DNA from: Bacillota bacterium
GTDB taxonomy: Bacteria > Bacillota > Sulfobacillia > JAIMAT01
Assembly (NCBI GenBank): GCA_029960955.1
Contig: JASBVS010000018.1
Location: forward strand, 1 to 64,000
Length of the DNA stretch: 64,000 bases
Reading direction: 5' to 3'
In this document: positions 52,174 to 60,472 of the stretch, in pieces
Layout of the letters: each line of letters begins with the position of its first letter
Numbering within the stretch: the stretch's first letter is position 1
Program-made: the position numbers and the translations under genes
The notes under the pieces: model-generated
Told to the model about the DNA's origin: nothing
Database searches by the model: none
The model's input: only the letters and a program-made list of their open reading frames with translations

Positions 52174-52845
52174 ATGGCGGAGAGGAAACCCCTACAGGCG
52201 GCGCAGGTGACGCCCGGTCCCTACCCGGGCGGCGTGCCGACGCCGACCGAGGTCGACTGCATCCTCGTCGACAAGGTCTACGACTACTGCTCCCAGGCGG
52301 ACTCCCGGGACGCCACCTTCACCATCCCGGAGACGTGCACGCCGCCGGTCCCCGCGGGAACGACCGTCGACTGCGCGACCGGAACGCCCACCTGCACGCT
52401 GGGCACGCCCACGCCCGTCCCGACCCAGCCCGGCTTCGTCAACGTCTCGGTCGTCGTCACGATCCCGCTCACCTTCACGCTGATCAACGCGGACGGAACC
52501 ACGCGCTGCACCTTCACCGACACCTTCACCGCGCTCAAGACGATCACGCTCTACGCGCCGACGGGCACGACCATCGACTGCGAGGTCACCTCGGCCAGTT
52601 GCGGCCCCTGCACCGCGACGGCCACGCAGATCTTCTGCACCATCGGCTTCTGCCTCGTGCTGGAATCGACGGCCCGGGTCAAGCTGCTGGTACCCACCTA
52701 CGGCTTCTGCCTGCCCGCCGAGTGCGTCGTCTCGCCGGTACCGCCGCAGCCCTGCCCGCCACCCTTCCCGCCGCAGTTCGTGCCGACCCCGCCCCCGACC
52801 GGCTCCGGCACGCCCGCCGGCGCCGGATGGCCTGCCGCCTCCTGA
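52174..52845 (+). CDS. Cysteine- and threonine-rich protein, candidate spore-surface protein
   Basis: A 223-residue protein with about 17 cysteines, abundant Thr/Pro and almost no basic residues. The N-terminal VDCILVDKVYDYCSQ resembles the KVYD-C motif of Cys-rich Clostridial proteins I associate with spores (from memory, unproven). Two related halves contain AGTTVDCATGTPTC and TGTTIDCEVTSASC. Beta-like Thr/Val strands (VNVSVVVTIPLTFTLI) alternate with Cys. A PPPxFPP-rich tail ends it. No signal peptide. ATG 52174 is used, ten bases after AAGGAGG; ATG 52167 reads another frame. Upstream, AC-17 bp-CATA resembles a sigma-K-type promoter, weakly. Confidence 0.65.
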   Translation: MAERKPLQAAQVTPGPYPGGVPTPTEVDCILVDKVYDYCSQADSRDATFTIPETCTPPVPAGTTVDCATGTPTCTLGTPTPVPTQPGFVNVSVVVTIPLTFTLINADGTTRCTFTDTFTALKTITLYAPTGTTIDCEVTSASCGPCTATATQIFCTIGFCLVLESTARVKLLVPTYGFCLPAECVVSPVPPQPCPPPFPPQFVPTPPPTGSGTPAGAGWPAAS

Positions 52846-52881
52846 AGGCCCCGGAGGGACGGGAGCGCCCCGGGCCCAGCC

Positions 52882-52916
52882 GCGGGGCGGGCGCCCTGCC
52901 CGGGCACCCGCCCCGC
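52882..52916. terminator. Inverted repeat between convergent genes
   Basis: GCGGGGCGGG pairs perfectly with CCCGCCCCGC around a 15-base spacer. It lies between the ends of the plus-strand Cys-rich gene (52845) and the minus-strand unknown gene (52928), where a bidirectional terminator would be expected, though no T-tract is present. Confidence 0.5.
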
Positions 52917-52927
52917 CCCGGAGTCCG

Positions 52928-53959
52928 TCAGCGGGCCGCCGGAGCCTGCTTCCGCGCCAGGAGGCGGACGGCGAAGGACCGCGGCTCGGATTTGATCCCC
53001 GCGCCGAGCCGCCTTCCCATCTCGCTCAGCAGCCGGTGGGCGTCCGCGTCGCCGGCGATCAGCTCGGCGCCCCGCGGCGACTCGCCCGCCACGCCCCAGG
53101 CCAGGCAGAAGGCGAGCAGGTCGCGGAAGGCGAGCCGCGGCGAGCCCGGCCCCCCCTTCTCGTCGGCCACCCGGTCGGCGAGCGGCGTCAGGAGGGGCGT
53201 CAGGAAGTCGAACCGGTCGTCGGTCACCAGCCTCCCGGTCAGCGCCGCTCCGCTCTCCCCCTTCCCTTCCCGCTCCGCCGCCCCGAGGAAGGCGCTCAGG
53301 CTGCTCGAGTCCACCAGGCCGAGCGGCTCCTCCCCCTCCCCGCCGGGCACGCCCGCGAGAAGCGCCTCCGCCGTCCAGACGCGCACGGGCGAGGGGCTCC
53401 CGCCGTTCGGGGCCCGCTCGCCGTCGGCGGCGGCCGGCGCCGCGCCGTTCTCCACCCGGTTCCGCCGCTTGACGCGCTGGCGGTTGTTCCGCGTCAGCCG
53501 TCCCTGGTCGAGCAGGCCGAGCCAGCGCTGGAGCGCCTGGATGCGGCCGCGGTCGAGCTCCTCCGCGGAAAGGTCGAGGCGGAGCGAGGGGCGGATGTCC
53601 TTCCACGTCCAGCGACCGGGAGGAAGCTCCCAGCCGGTCAGCCCGCCCGGCGCCACCGTCAGCATCCACTGCACCGAGCCCAGCGCGCGGATGTAGCGGT
53701 CGTAAAGGGGAGGAGGCGGCTCCAGGCGCCCCTCCTCCCCGATGGCGATCATGGCGACGGGCACGCCGTCGCGGTCGAAGAGCGTGAGGTCGGGAAGCTC
53801 GTCGCCGACCAGGTTGCCGGCGAGGATGTCCGCCGGGTCGTAGCCCAGCGGCGCCAGCAGCAGCTCCTGGACCAGGCCCAGCACCTGGAGGAAGTCCCGG
53901 GCGCCCGCCAGCGCGGCGACGAAGTCGCCCAGCTCGGACGTTCGCGCATTGCGGGGCAT
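52928..53959 (-). CDS. Hypothetical protein, N-terminal domain resembling restriction-type (HsdR_N-like) folds
   Basis: A ~343-residue protein coupled to gltB. The N-terminal ~120 residues (DFLQVLGLVQELLLAPLGYDPADI ... LPDLTLFDRDGVPVAMIAIGEE) resemble the opening of HsdR_N / PD-(D/E)xK-like domains that read PDLxxxDxxGxPxxxIEvK, but the terminal Glu-x-Lys is IGEEG, so nuclease activity is unlikely. Further along lie WTWKDIRPSLRLDL and a basic RNNRQRVKRRNR patch. The rest is unrecognised. GTG 54073 overlaps the gltB stop by four bases (GTGA) and would add 38 Arg-rich residues; ATG 53959 is where protein-like sequence begins. Confidence 0.55.
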   Translation of the reverse strand: MPRNARTSELGDFVAALAGARDFLQVLGLVQELLLAPLGYDPADILAGNLVGDELPDLTLFDRDGVPVAMIAIGEEGRLEPPPPLYDRYIRALGSVQWMLTVAPGGLTGWELPPGRWTWKDIRPSLRLDLSAEELDRGRIQALQRWLGLLDQGRLTRNNRQRVKRRNRVENGAAPAAADGERAPNGGSPSPVRVWTAEALLAGVPGGEGEEPLGLVDSSSLSAFLGAAEREGKGESGAALTGRLVTDDRFDFLTPLLTPLADRVADEKGGPGSPRLAFRDLLAFCLAWGVAGESPRGAELIAGDADAHRLLSEMGRRLGAGIKSEPRSFAVRLLARKQAPAAR

Positions 53960-54069
53960 GCCTTCGAGCTTGCGCCTCCCTGCATGCCGCCATTCGGCAG
54001 CGAGTCCGGCGACCCCTGCAGCGCGAGGGCGGCGCCGGCACGCGACCGCCGGCCGCCGGCCTCGTCCGC

Positions 54070-57000
54070 TCACTCGGTGGAGATGGCCGGGTCCACCTGC
54101 TCCGTCTCGGGGACGAGCGCCAGGAAGTGCTCCGCCGCCGAGGCGGCCAGCGCCCGGATCCGCTCCGCTTCCTGCGGCTGGCCGGAGGCCTCCAGCTCCT
54201 GGGCGTACTCGCCCAGCAGCTCGCGCACGTCGCCCAGGCCGCGCTCGCCCAGCGGCGCCAGGCGGACGCGCGCGCCCTTGGCGACGCGGCGGCGGAGCGC
54301 CGCCTCGTCCAGGCCCCAGGCGGGCTCGTGGCGCAGGTAGACGACGCCCCCGGTCATGCCCGAGCAGAGCCAGGGTCCGGGGTCGCCGAGGACGACGGCG
54401 CGGCCCGCGGTCATGTACTCGAAGCCGAAGCCCTTGATGTTGGCGCGGGCGGCCAGGCAGCCCAGCTCGTCGCGGATCGGCTGCGCCGGCTCGCCGCCCA
54501 GGACCACGTCGGCGCCGGAGAGGCGGATGCCGAAGCGGGCGTCGGCGCTGCCCTGCACCAGGAAGAGCCCCCGCTGGGCGCCGTAGGCGAAGCCCTTGCC
54601 GACGCTTCCTCCCACCCAGCGGCCGCGGCCGTTCGGGCGCTTGAGGACCACCACGCGCCCGCCCAGCGCGGTCCTCGCCGCCCCGTCCTGGGCGCCGCCG
54701 ACGGCGCGCCAGCTCTCGCCGCGCAGGCTGAAGGCGCCGAAGCCCTGCGGCGCGATCCCCTCGCTCACCTCCGTGCGCGCCTGGCGGGGCGCGAAGAGCT
54801 CCACGGGGTCCTCCAGCCGCCCGGCCGCCTCGCCGGCGCGGTCGGCGCCCGTCCCGGGCAGGCCGCCGGCCGCGGCCTCCTCGCGGACCAGCGCCCCGAC
54901 GCCGTCGGGGCCGGGCGCGGGCGCGCCGGCCGCCGGCCCGGCCGCCCGGCTCCCGCCGCCGGGCAGCTCCGCCTCCGCCCCGGCGGGCTCTCCCTCCGGC
55001 TCCCGCCAGGGCGGCGACGCCGCCACCGGCTCCGCGGCGCCCGAAGCCGTGGCCACACCCGGGAGGGCGGGAAGGCCGGCCGGCCGGATCAGCCGGGCGA
55101 GGCCGAGGCGCGTCCCCTCGCGCGCCGGCACCAGGCGCCAGCTCTGGCCCACCAGCTCCTGGGCGCGGCGGACGCCGAGCTCGGCCACGCGCGCGCGCAG
55201 CGACTCGCCCAGCGCGGTGAAGAAGCGGACCAGGCGCTCCACCGCCTCCTCGTACGCCAGCGGCTCGAAGTTGCGCAGCCCGCGCGCCTGCGCCTCGGCG
55301 CGGTCGCGGATCTGGGTGGCGATGCCCACGTGGCAGGTGTCGGTCTGGCAGGAGCGGCAGGCGGTACAGCCCACCGCCACCATGGCCATGGTGCCGAAGC
55401 CGCAGCGGTTGGCGCCGAGCAGCATCAGGCGGAGGACGTCCTCGGCCGACTTGACGCCGCCGTCGGCCCAGATCTCCACCCGCTGCCGGAGGCCGGCCTC
55501 GACCAGGGCCCGGTGGACCTCGCTGACGCCGATCTCCACGGGCAGGCCGGCGCGGCGGATGGCGTGGAGGCGGGCGGCGCCGGTGCCGCCGTCGAAGCCC
55601 GAGACGGTGATCACGTCGGCGCCCGCCTTGGCGATGCCGACGCCGATGGTGCCGATGTTGGGCACCACCGGCACCTTGACGGCGACGCGGAGCCCCGGCC
55701 GGACCCGCTTCAGCGTGGCGATCAGCTCGGCCAGGTCCTCGATGGAGTAGAGGTCGTGGTTGTTGGACGGCGAGATCAGGTCGACGCCCGGGCGGGCGTT
55801 GCGCGCCCGCGCCACCTGCTCGGAGACCTTCCTGCCGGGGAGGTGGCCGCCCTCGCCGGGCTTGGCGCCCTGGCCGATCTTGATCTCCGCCATCCAGGCG
55901 CCCTCCAGGAGCGCGCGGTGGACGCCGAAGCGGCCGGAGGCCACCTGGATGCCGCGGTTCATCGGGTAGCGGCCGACCAGGTCGGGGATCTCGCCGCCCT
56001 CGCCGTTGAGCGCCACCATGTTGAGCCGCGCCGCCGCCTCGGCGTAGGCGCGATAGGCCGTCTCCCCCTGGCTGCCGAAGGACATGGAGCTGATCTCGAA
56101 AGGAAGCGCGTGAGGCCCGACGGAGAGGTCGACCTCCTCCGGCGCGATCCCCTCCAGCGGCGTCGCCACCTCCAGCGCGTGGCGGAGGCTGATCGGCTCG
56201 CGCTCCGCCATCTCCTGGAGCCGCCGCTCGAACTCCGCCGGCTCCAGCCGGCCCAGGGCGAGCTCGCCGCCCAGCCGCCAGACGCGCGAGAACCAGCGCG
56301 GCGGCTGTGCCAGCCGGTCGTCGGCCTGCCCGCGGGCGACGCGGTAGCGCTCCAGCGCGTCCTGCGCCAGCCGCGCCCAGCCCTCCCCCGCCGGCGCCGG
56401 CACGAAGGCCGGCATGTCGAAGTAGGCGACCAGCTCCTCGGGCAGCCCCACCGAGCTCATCAGGCGGCCGTAGCCGCGCAGCTCGTGGATGCCCAGCGTG
56501 GAGAGCACCTTCTCGACGCCGGCGGCCAGCGCCTTGAGCAGGCGGCGGAGAGCCGCCTCCAGCGCCTCCGCCTCGGGGGCGGCGCCGCCCTCCGCCCCAC
56601 CCGCCCCGCTCGCCTCGGCCGCCGTGCGCGTCCCCACCTCGAAGAGCCGGTAGGGGTTGAGCGCGTCGGCGCCCAGCGCCATGGCCAGCATCAGGTCGTG
56701 GAGGTTGCGGAGCGCGCCGGAGCGGACCAGGATCGTCGTCCCGCGCCGCAGTTCGGCCAGGCGGAGCGCCCGGTCGACGGCCGCCAGCGCCAGGTGGACG
56801 TCCAGCGGCAGCGCGCCCGGGGCGAAGAGGCGGCGGTCGTCGAGCAGGAGGACCGCGGCGCCGCCGCGGACGGCCTCCACCGCCGCCGCGGCCAGCCGCT
56901 CCACCGCCCGCCGCGGCCCCTCGCCCTCGCCGAAGAGCGGCTCCAGACGGGCGACGCGCTCGCCGCGGCGCGCGAACTCGTCCAGCAGCTCCTCCAGCCG

Positions 57001-58836
57001 GCAGGTGCCGAAGTCGGCCGCGACCGCCTGCTCCCGCTCCCGGGGGAGCCGGCCGCCGCCCCCCGCGGCGCCGCCCAGGAGGAGCGGGACGCGCAGCTCC
57101 AGGGCCTCCCGGTCCGCCGGGTGGTCGAGCCTCGGCCGCCGGCCGAGGAGCGTCCGCGTGGAGAAGTGCTCCACCTCGCGCTCGCGGTCGATGGCGGGGT
57201 TGGTGACCACCGCCACCGTCTCGTGGAAGAAGTCGGCCAGGTTGACGCGCTGGCGGCTGAGCGCCGCCAGCGGCCCGTCGTAGCCCAGCGAGCCGATGGG
57301 CTCGGCGCCCGTGCCCGCCTCCGCCTGCGCCAGGCGGACGTCCTCGGGCTCCCAGCCCAGCGCGGCCAGGACCGGCTGGCGCCGCGCCCAGGCGTCGCGC
57401 AGGCGCATGCCGCCGGGCGCCTCCAGCGGGCGGTCGTTGGGCAGGTCGGGGCCGCCCCCCGCCGTCCGGCCCGGGGCGACCTGGGCGGGCGGTTCGGGCA
57501 CCGCGCCGCCCTCCACGGAGAGCGAGGCACGCTCGCGGAGGCGCAGGCCGACCTCCAGGGCGGCGCGACGGAAGCCCGAGGGGAAGCCCTTCCTGCGCCG
57601 TTCGGCGAGGATGACGCGGCGCAGCGACGGGTAGTCGAGCCAGCGGGCGCCGCCGCGCGCGAGGAGGAGCCCGTTCTTCTCGCCGGGGGCCAGCGGTACC
57701 GGCTCGGCCACCAGCTCGGCGAAGGGGACGACCCGCGGTTCGGAGGCGAAGAGGATGGCCGTCCCGGTCTCCAGCCGCCAGAGCGGCCGCAGGCCGAGCG
57801 CGTCGACCGCCGCCAGGAAGCGTTCCCCGTCCCGCGCCAGGAGCGCCGCCGGACCCTGGGCGTAGGGGCCCCAGGCCTGCCGGTGCCAGGCGTAGAGGTC
57901 CTGGAGCTCCGGCGGCAGCGTGAAGATCTCGTTGTGGAGCGGCGGCTGGAGCAGCTCGGCCGCCTCCCAGAGGCTGAAACGGTGCCGGCGGACCAGCGCC
58001 GCCAGCACCCGGTCCAGGTCCTGCGAGTCCGATCCGTCGCGCGCCAGCGGGATCCCGATCAGCCGCGCCTCCTCGCGCAGGCGGGCGACGGTGTTGATCT
58101 CGCCGTTGTGGCCGAGCAGCCAGAACGGCTGGACGCGGGCGAAGGTGCTCGTGGTGTTGGTCGAGTAGCGGCTGTGCCCGAGCGCCGAGCGCGTCGCGAA
58201 GGCGGGGTCGGCGAGGTCCCGGTAGTAGGCGCCCAGCGTCTCCGGCCCGCCGCGCACCTTGTAGACCGCGGCCTGGCCGCTGAAGGAGACCACCTCGAGG
58301 CCCTCGCCGCCGAAGAGCTCCTCGAGCACGTTGGCCAGCCGCCAGCCCTCGGCCTCGAAGCCGCCCTCGCCCGCCTCCGGGCGGAGCAGGCCGCCGACCT
58401 GCCAGAAGAGCGGCTCCTCCGCCCGCCCCCGCGGCCCGAGCACCGAGGGCTCGACCTCGTCGAGCGCCTCGGCCAGGATCCGGAAACCCTCGACGGCCAG
58501 CCGCTCGCGCACGCGGGCGCGGAGCGCCTCGCCCTCCCGGCCGCCACCCCTTCCTCCCGGAAGGAAGAGGTGGGCGACCGCGAACTCCCTCCGCCCGGCC
58601 AGCGCCGGCTCCTGCCCGGCCTCCGCCAGCCTCCGCCCCCAGAGCGCGCGCGGCAGGTCGACGAGCACCCCGGCGCCGTCGCCCTCGCGCGCCCGGCCCT
58701 CGCCGACCCAGCCGGCGCGGTGGTCCATCTCCGCGAGCGCGCCGAGCGCCGCCTCCAGCGGGTCGCGGGAGGGCCGCGCCTCCCGCCGCACCACGAGTAC
58801 GAGCGCACAGGCGTCGTGTTCGGTCCTCTCCGGCAC
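54070..58836 (-). CDS. gltB: Glutamate synthase large subunit (GltB / ferredoxin-type GOGAT)
   Basis: A 1588-residue protein converting glutamine plus 2-oxoglutarate to two glutamates. Domains in order: class II glutaminase (nucleophile Cys10 in EHDACALV, GHSRYSTNTTSTF, LGHNGEINT), central domain, FMN-binding synthase barrel (GGTGAARLHAIRRAG; IWADGGVKSAEDV) with iron-sulfur cysteines in GCTACRSCQTDTCHVGIATQ, and GXGXG domain (GGSVGKGFAYGAQRG). An Ala/Gly/Pro-rich insert of ~90 residues separates the last two. GTG 58836 is chosen because GGAAGGGGGG lies seven bases upstream; a 20-residue longer form is possible. No gltD is adjacent, so the electron donor could be ferredoxin. Confidence 0.93.
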   Translation of the reverse strand: MPERTEHDACALVLVVRREARPSRDPLEAALGALAEMDHRAGWVGEGRAREGDGAGVLVDLPRALWGRRLAEAGQEPALAGRREFAVAHLFLPGGRGGGREGEALRARVRERLAVEGFRILAEALDEVEPSVLGPRGRAEEPLFWQVGGLLRPEAGEGGFEAEGWRLANVLEELFGGEGLEVVSFSGQAAVYKVRGGPETLGAYYRDLADPAFATRSALGHSRYSTNTTSTFARVQPFWLLGHNGEINTVARLREEARLIGIPLARDGSDSQDLDRVLAALVRRHRFSLWEAAELLQPPLHNEIFTLPPELQDLYAWHRQAWGPYAQGPAALLARDGERFLAAVDALGLRPLWRLETGTAILFASEPRVVPFAELVAEPVPLAPGEKNGLLLARGGARWLDYPSLRRVILAERRRKGFPSGFRRAALEVGLRLRERASLSVEGGAVPEPPAQVAPGRTAGGGPDLPNDRPLEAPGGMRLRDAWARRQPVLAALGWEPEDVRLAQAEAGTGAEPIGSLGYDGPLAALSRQRVNLADFFHETVAVVTNPAIDREREVEHFSTRTLLGRRPRLDHPADREALELRVPLLLGGAAGGGGRLPREREQAVAADFGTCRLEELLDEFARRGERVARLEPLFGEGEGPRRAVERLAAAAVEAVRGGAAVLLLDDRRLFAPGALPLDVHLALAAVDRALRLAELRRGTTILVRSGALRNLHDLMLAMALGADALNPYRLFEVGTRTAAEASGAGGAEGGAAPEAEALEAALRRLLKALAAGVEKVLSTLGIHELRGYGRLMSSVGLPEELVAYFDMPAFVPAPAGEGWARLAQDALERYRVARGQADDRLAQPPRWFSRVWRLGGELALGRLEPAEFERRLQEMAEREPISLRHALEVATPLEGIAPEEVDLSVGPHALPFEISSMSFGSQGETAYRAYAEAAARLNMVALNGEGGEIPDLVGRYPMNRGIQVASGRFGVHRALLEGAWMAEIKIGQGAKPGEGGHLPGRKVSEQVARARNARPGVDLISPSNNHDLYSIEDLAELIATLKRVRPGLRVAVKVPVVPNIGTIGVGIAKAGADVITVSGFDGGTGAARLHAIRRAGLPVEIGVSEVHRALVEAGLRQRVEIWADGGVKSAEDVLRLMLLGANRCGFGTMAMVAVGCTACRSCQTDTCHVGIATQIRDRAEAQARGLRNFEPLAYEEAVERLVRFFTALGESLRARVAELGVRRAQELVGQSWRLVPAREGTRLGLARLIRPAGLPALPGVATASGAAEPVAASPPWREPEGEPAGAEAELPGGGSRAAGPAAGAPAPGPDGVGALVREEAAAGGLPGTGADRAGEAAGRLEDPVELFAPRQARTEVSEGIAPQGFGAFSLRGESWRAVGGAQDGAARTALGGRVVVLKRPNGRGRWVGGSVGKGFAYGAQRGLFLVQGSADARFGIRLSGADVVLGGEPAQPIRDELGCLAARANIKGFGFEYMTAGRAVVLGDPGPWLCSGMTGGVVYLRHEPAWGLDEAALRRRVAKGARVRLAPLGERGLGDVRELLGEYAQELEASGQPQEAERIRALAASAAEHFLALVPETEQVDPAISTE

Positions 58837-59069
58837 CTGACAGCCCCCCCTTCCTGCGCCAGGGAAGGCTCCCGATCGCTCGGCAAGCCCGGACATCTGC
58901 CGGCGGCCGGACAGGACCGCAAGGCGGCAGGCCGCCCCGAACCCCTCACCTCTCCGCCGCGAGCCCGTTCCGGCTCGCGGTCGAGTCCACCTGGGGCCCG
59001 GGACCCGACCGGACGCGCTTCCGGATCCGCCGGCTCCAGATGGTCTCTCCCACCGACGACAGGGTGTTG
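58837..59069 (-). other. Long 5' leader of gltB
   Basis: About 230 nt separate the predicted transcription start from the gltB GTG. It holds a GGGAGAGACC sequence and a possible 35-codon open frame (VGETIWSRRIRKR...) without a ribosome-binding site. No riboswitch or terminator could be recognised. Confidence 0.4.
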
Positions 59070-59075
59070 GTGCGG

Positions 59076-59104
59076 ATTATAGGCGCTGCGCGGGGACGGG
59101 TCAA
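59076..59104 (-). promoter_or_regulatory. Predicted sigma-A promoter of gltB
   Basis: Minus strand: -35 TTGACC (59099-59104), 17-bp spacer, perfect -10 TATAAT (59076-59081). This is the best promoter match in the window. Just upstream, ATCGTT-N7-AGCGAT (59119-59137) is an imperfect dyad that could be an activator or repressor site. Confidence 0.82.
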
Positions 59105-59257
59105 CGGTGGATCGACGTTTATCGTTAGTCGAAAGCGATTTGTGCGAAGGTTCCCAGCGGTCATCCCGCCGTGACTGCAGGTAAAGCGTCCAGGGCGGGC
59201 GGGGCGGAGCGGCTCCAGCCCGGCGCGCGCCGGCCGTTCCCGGGCGGCCTGCGGGAG

Positions 59258-59288
59258 GTGACGGCGGGCGGGCGCCGCGTGGTATAAT
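59258..59288 (+). promoter_or_regulatory. Predicted promoter of the ABC-exporter leader transcript
   Basis: Plus strand: perfect -10 TATAAT (59283-59288) with GTGACG (four of six) as -35, 19 bp upstream. It lies about 100 bp before the leader-peptide start codon and some 300 bp before the ABC gene, leaving an unusually long leader. Confidence 0.65.
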
Positions 59289-59391
59289 CCGCCCGCTGTT
59301 CCATTCGATCGGACTTCGGCGTTCGGACGAGATCCTCCGGCGGGCCGGTCGCGTCGCCCGGACCCGCCGGGTGGCAAGGGAGGTGGCGGCC

Positions 59392-59490
59392 GTGCGCGTC
59401 CGGGTCCCCAGCGCGGTGTTCATCATCCAGCTCCGGCTCCGCTCTCCCCGGATCCGGAGGCGAACGGCCGGCCGCCCGAGCCGCGCCTGA
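59392..59490 (+). CDS. Putative 32-residue regulatory leader peptide
   Basis: GTG start with GGGAGG eight bases upstream (59378-59383), among the best ribosome-binding sites nearby, then 32 codons and TGA. The peptide opens MRVRVPSAVFIIQLRLRSPR and ends in an Arg-rich tail. The AVFII stretch recalls IFVI-type arrest sequences and LRLR contains the R-x-R element known from macrolide-responsive Erm leaders. Arg is frequent by chance in such GC-rich DNA, so this is suggestive only. It lies between a promoter and competing hairpins ahead of the ABC exporter. Confidence 0.5.
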   Translation: MRVRVPSAVFIIQLRLRSPRIRRRTAGRPSRA

Positions 59491-59491
59491 A

Positions 59492-59569
59492 GGCGGTACG
59501 AAATCCGCCGGCAGGCGGAGGGAACGAGCCTTCCGTCGAGCGGTCCCGGCCCCGTCGCCGGGACCGCTC
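59492..59569 (+). promoter_or_regulatory. Competing hairpins ahead of the ABC exporter (putative attenuator)
   Basis: Directly after the leader-peptide stop, GGCGG (59492-59496) can pair with CCGCC (59505-59509). Alternatively TCCGCC (59504-59509) pairs with GGCGGA (59514-59519). These two are mutually exclusive. A perfect 13-bp hairpin (59538-59550 with 59557-59569; GAGCGGTCCCGGC arm, CCCGTC loop) follows, then TTCGTCT and the ribosome-binding site of the ABC gene. The layout fits transcription or translation attenuation. Confidence 0.6.
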
Positions 59570-59593
59570 TTCGTCTGCGAGGAGGCGAACGAG

Positions 59594-60472
59594 TTGGATT
59601 CGCGCGCTTTCGACGAGGAGAGGCCACGGGCCGTCGCGGCGGTCTCCTCCTCCGGGACGGCGCCCGCCGTCCGCTGCATGGGCGTCGTCAAGCGCTTCCG
59701 GGAGCCGCTGGAGGCCGACGAGGCGGAGGCCGAGCGCGGCTGGCGCGAGCGGATCGGCCTGCTCGGCCGCCGGAGCCGCCCGGTGGAGGCGCTGCGCGGC
59801 ATCGACCTGGTCGTGCCGGCGGGCAGCGTCTACGGGGTGCTGGGCGCCAACGGCTCGGGCAAGTCGACGCTGATCCGGCTCCTGGCCACGCTGCTCCTGC
59901 CCGACGCGGGGCGGCTGGAGGTCTTCGGCCACGACGTGGTATGCGAAGCCGCGGCGGTGCGCAGGCGGATCAACCGCGTCTCGGTGGAGGCTTCCTTCTT
60001 CAAGTCGCTGAGCGCCTGGGAGAACCTGCTCTACGCCGCGCGGCTCTATGGCCTACCGCCCCGCGCGGCGCGGGAGCGGAGCGCCGCCGTCCTGGAGCGG
60101 CTCGGCCTGCCCGCGCAGAAGCTCCGCGCGCGCGTGGAGACGCTCTCGCGCGGCCAGCAGCAGAAGGTGGCGGTGGCGCGGGCGCTCCTGACCACGCCCG
60201 ACCTGCTCCTGCTGGACGAGCCGACCACCGGCCTCGATCCGCGCTCCAAGCGCGAGGTGCAGGAGTTCCTGGGCGAGATCCACGCCCGGGAGGGCACCAC
60301 CATCCTCCTCACCACCCACGACATGGACGAGGTGGAGCGCCTCTGCGACCGGGTCGCCATCCTCGACGGCGGGCGCGTGGTGGCGGAGGGGACGGTGGCC
60401 GAGCTGAAGCTGCGCTTTGCAGGAAGCGAGAGCGCCGACATGGAGGAGGTCTTTCTCCGGTGCACGAGCTGA
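59594..60472 (+). CDS. ABC transporter ATP-binding protein (ABC-2 exporter type)
   Basis: A 292-residue ATPase energising the permease encoded next. Walker A LGANGSGKSTL, Q-loop region, signature LSRGQQQKVAVARAL, Walker B LLLLDEPTTGLD and H-loop TTHDMDE are intact. About 45 residues of N-terminal extension plus an insert (EADEAEAERGWRERIGLLGRRSR) precede the core, as in drug/antibiotic exporter ATPases of the DrrA/NatA kind. TTG start with GAGGAGG eight bases upstream. It overlaps the permease gene by 13 bp. Substrate unknown. Confidence 0.92.
   Translation: MDSRAFDEERPRAVAAVSSSGTAPAVRCMGVVKRFREPLEADEAEAERGWRERIGLLGRRSRPVEALRGIDLVVPAGSVYGVLGANGSGKSTLIRLLATLLLPDAGRLEVFGHDVVCEAAAVRRRINRVSVEASFFKSLSAWENLLYAARLYGLPPRAARERSAAVLERLGLPAQKLRARVETLSRGQQQKVAVARALLTTPDLLLLDEPTTGLDPRSKREVQEFLGEIHAREGTTILLTTHDMDEVERLCDRVAILDGGRVVAEGTVAELKLRFAGSESADMEEVFLRCTS

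Noticed and set aside
52167..53696. An open frame starting at ATG 52167 in another frame from the Cys-rich gene
   Set aside because: It has poor spacing to the ribosome-binding site and low-complexity composition, and it runs antisense into the next gene; the 52174 frame has coherent protein features.
59030..59056. GGGAGAGACC in the gltB leader, resembling the start of a glycine riboswitch
   Set aside because: The diagnostic downstream GCACCGAAGG-type segment and paired aptamer stems are missing, and glutamate synthase is not a typical glycine-riboswitch target.
54127..59082. A 1651-codon open frame antisense to gltB and similar kilobase-long open frames antisense to addAB, cheA, the his operon and the E1/E2 block
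   Set aside because: They are Arg/Pro/Ala/Gly-rich, have no family motifs and simply mirror the GC-skewed codon positions of well-identified genes on the other strand.
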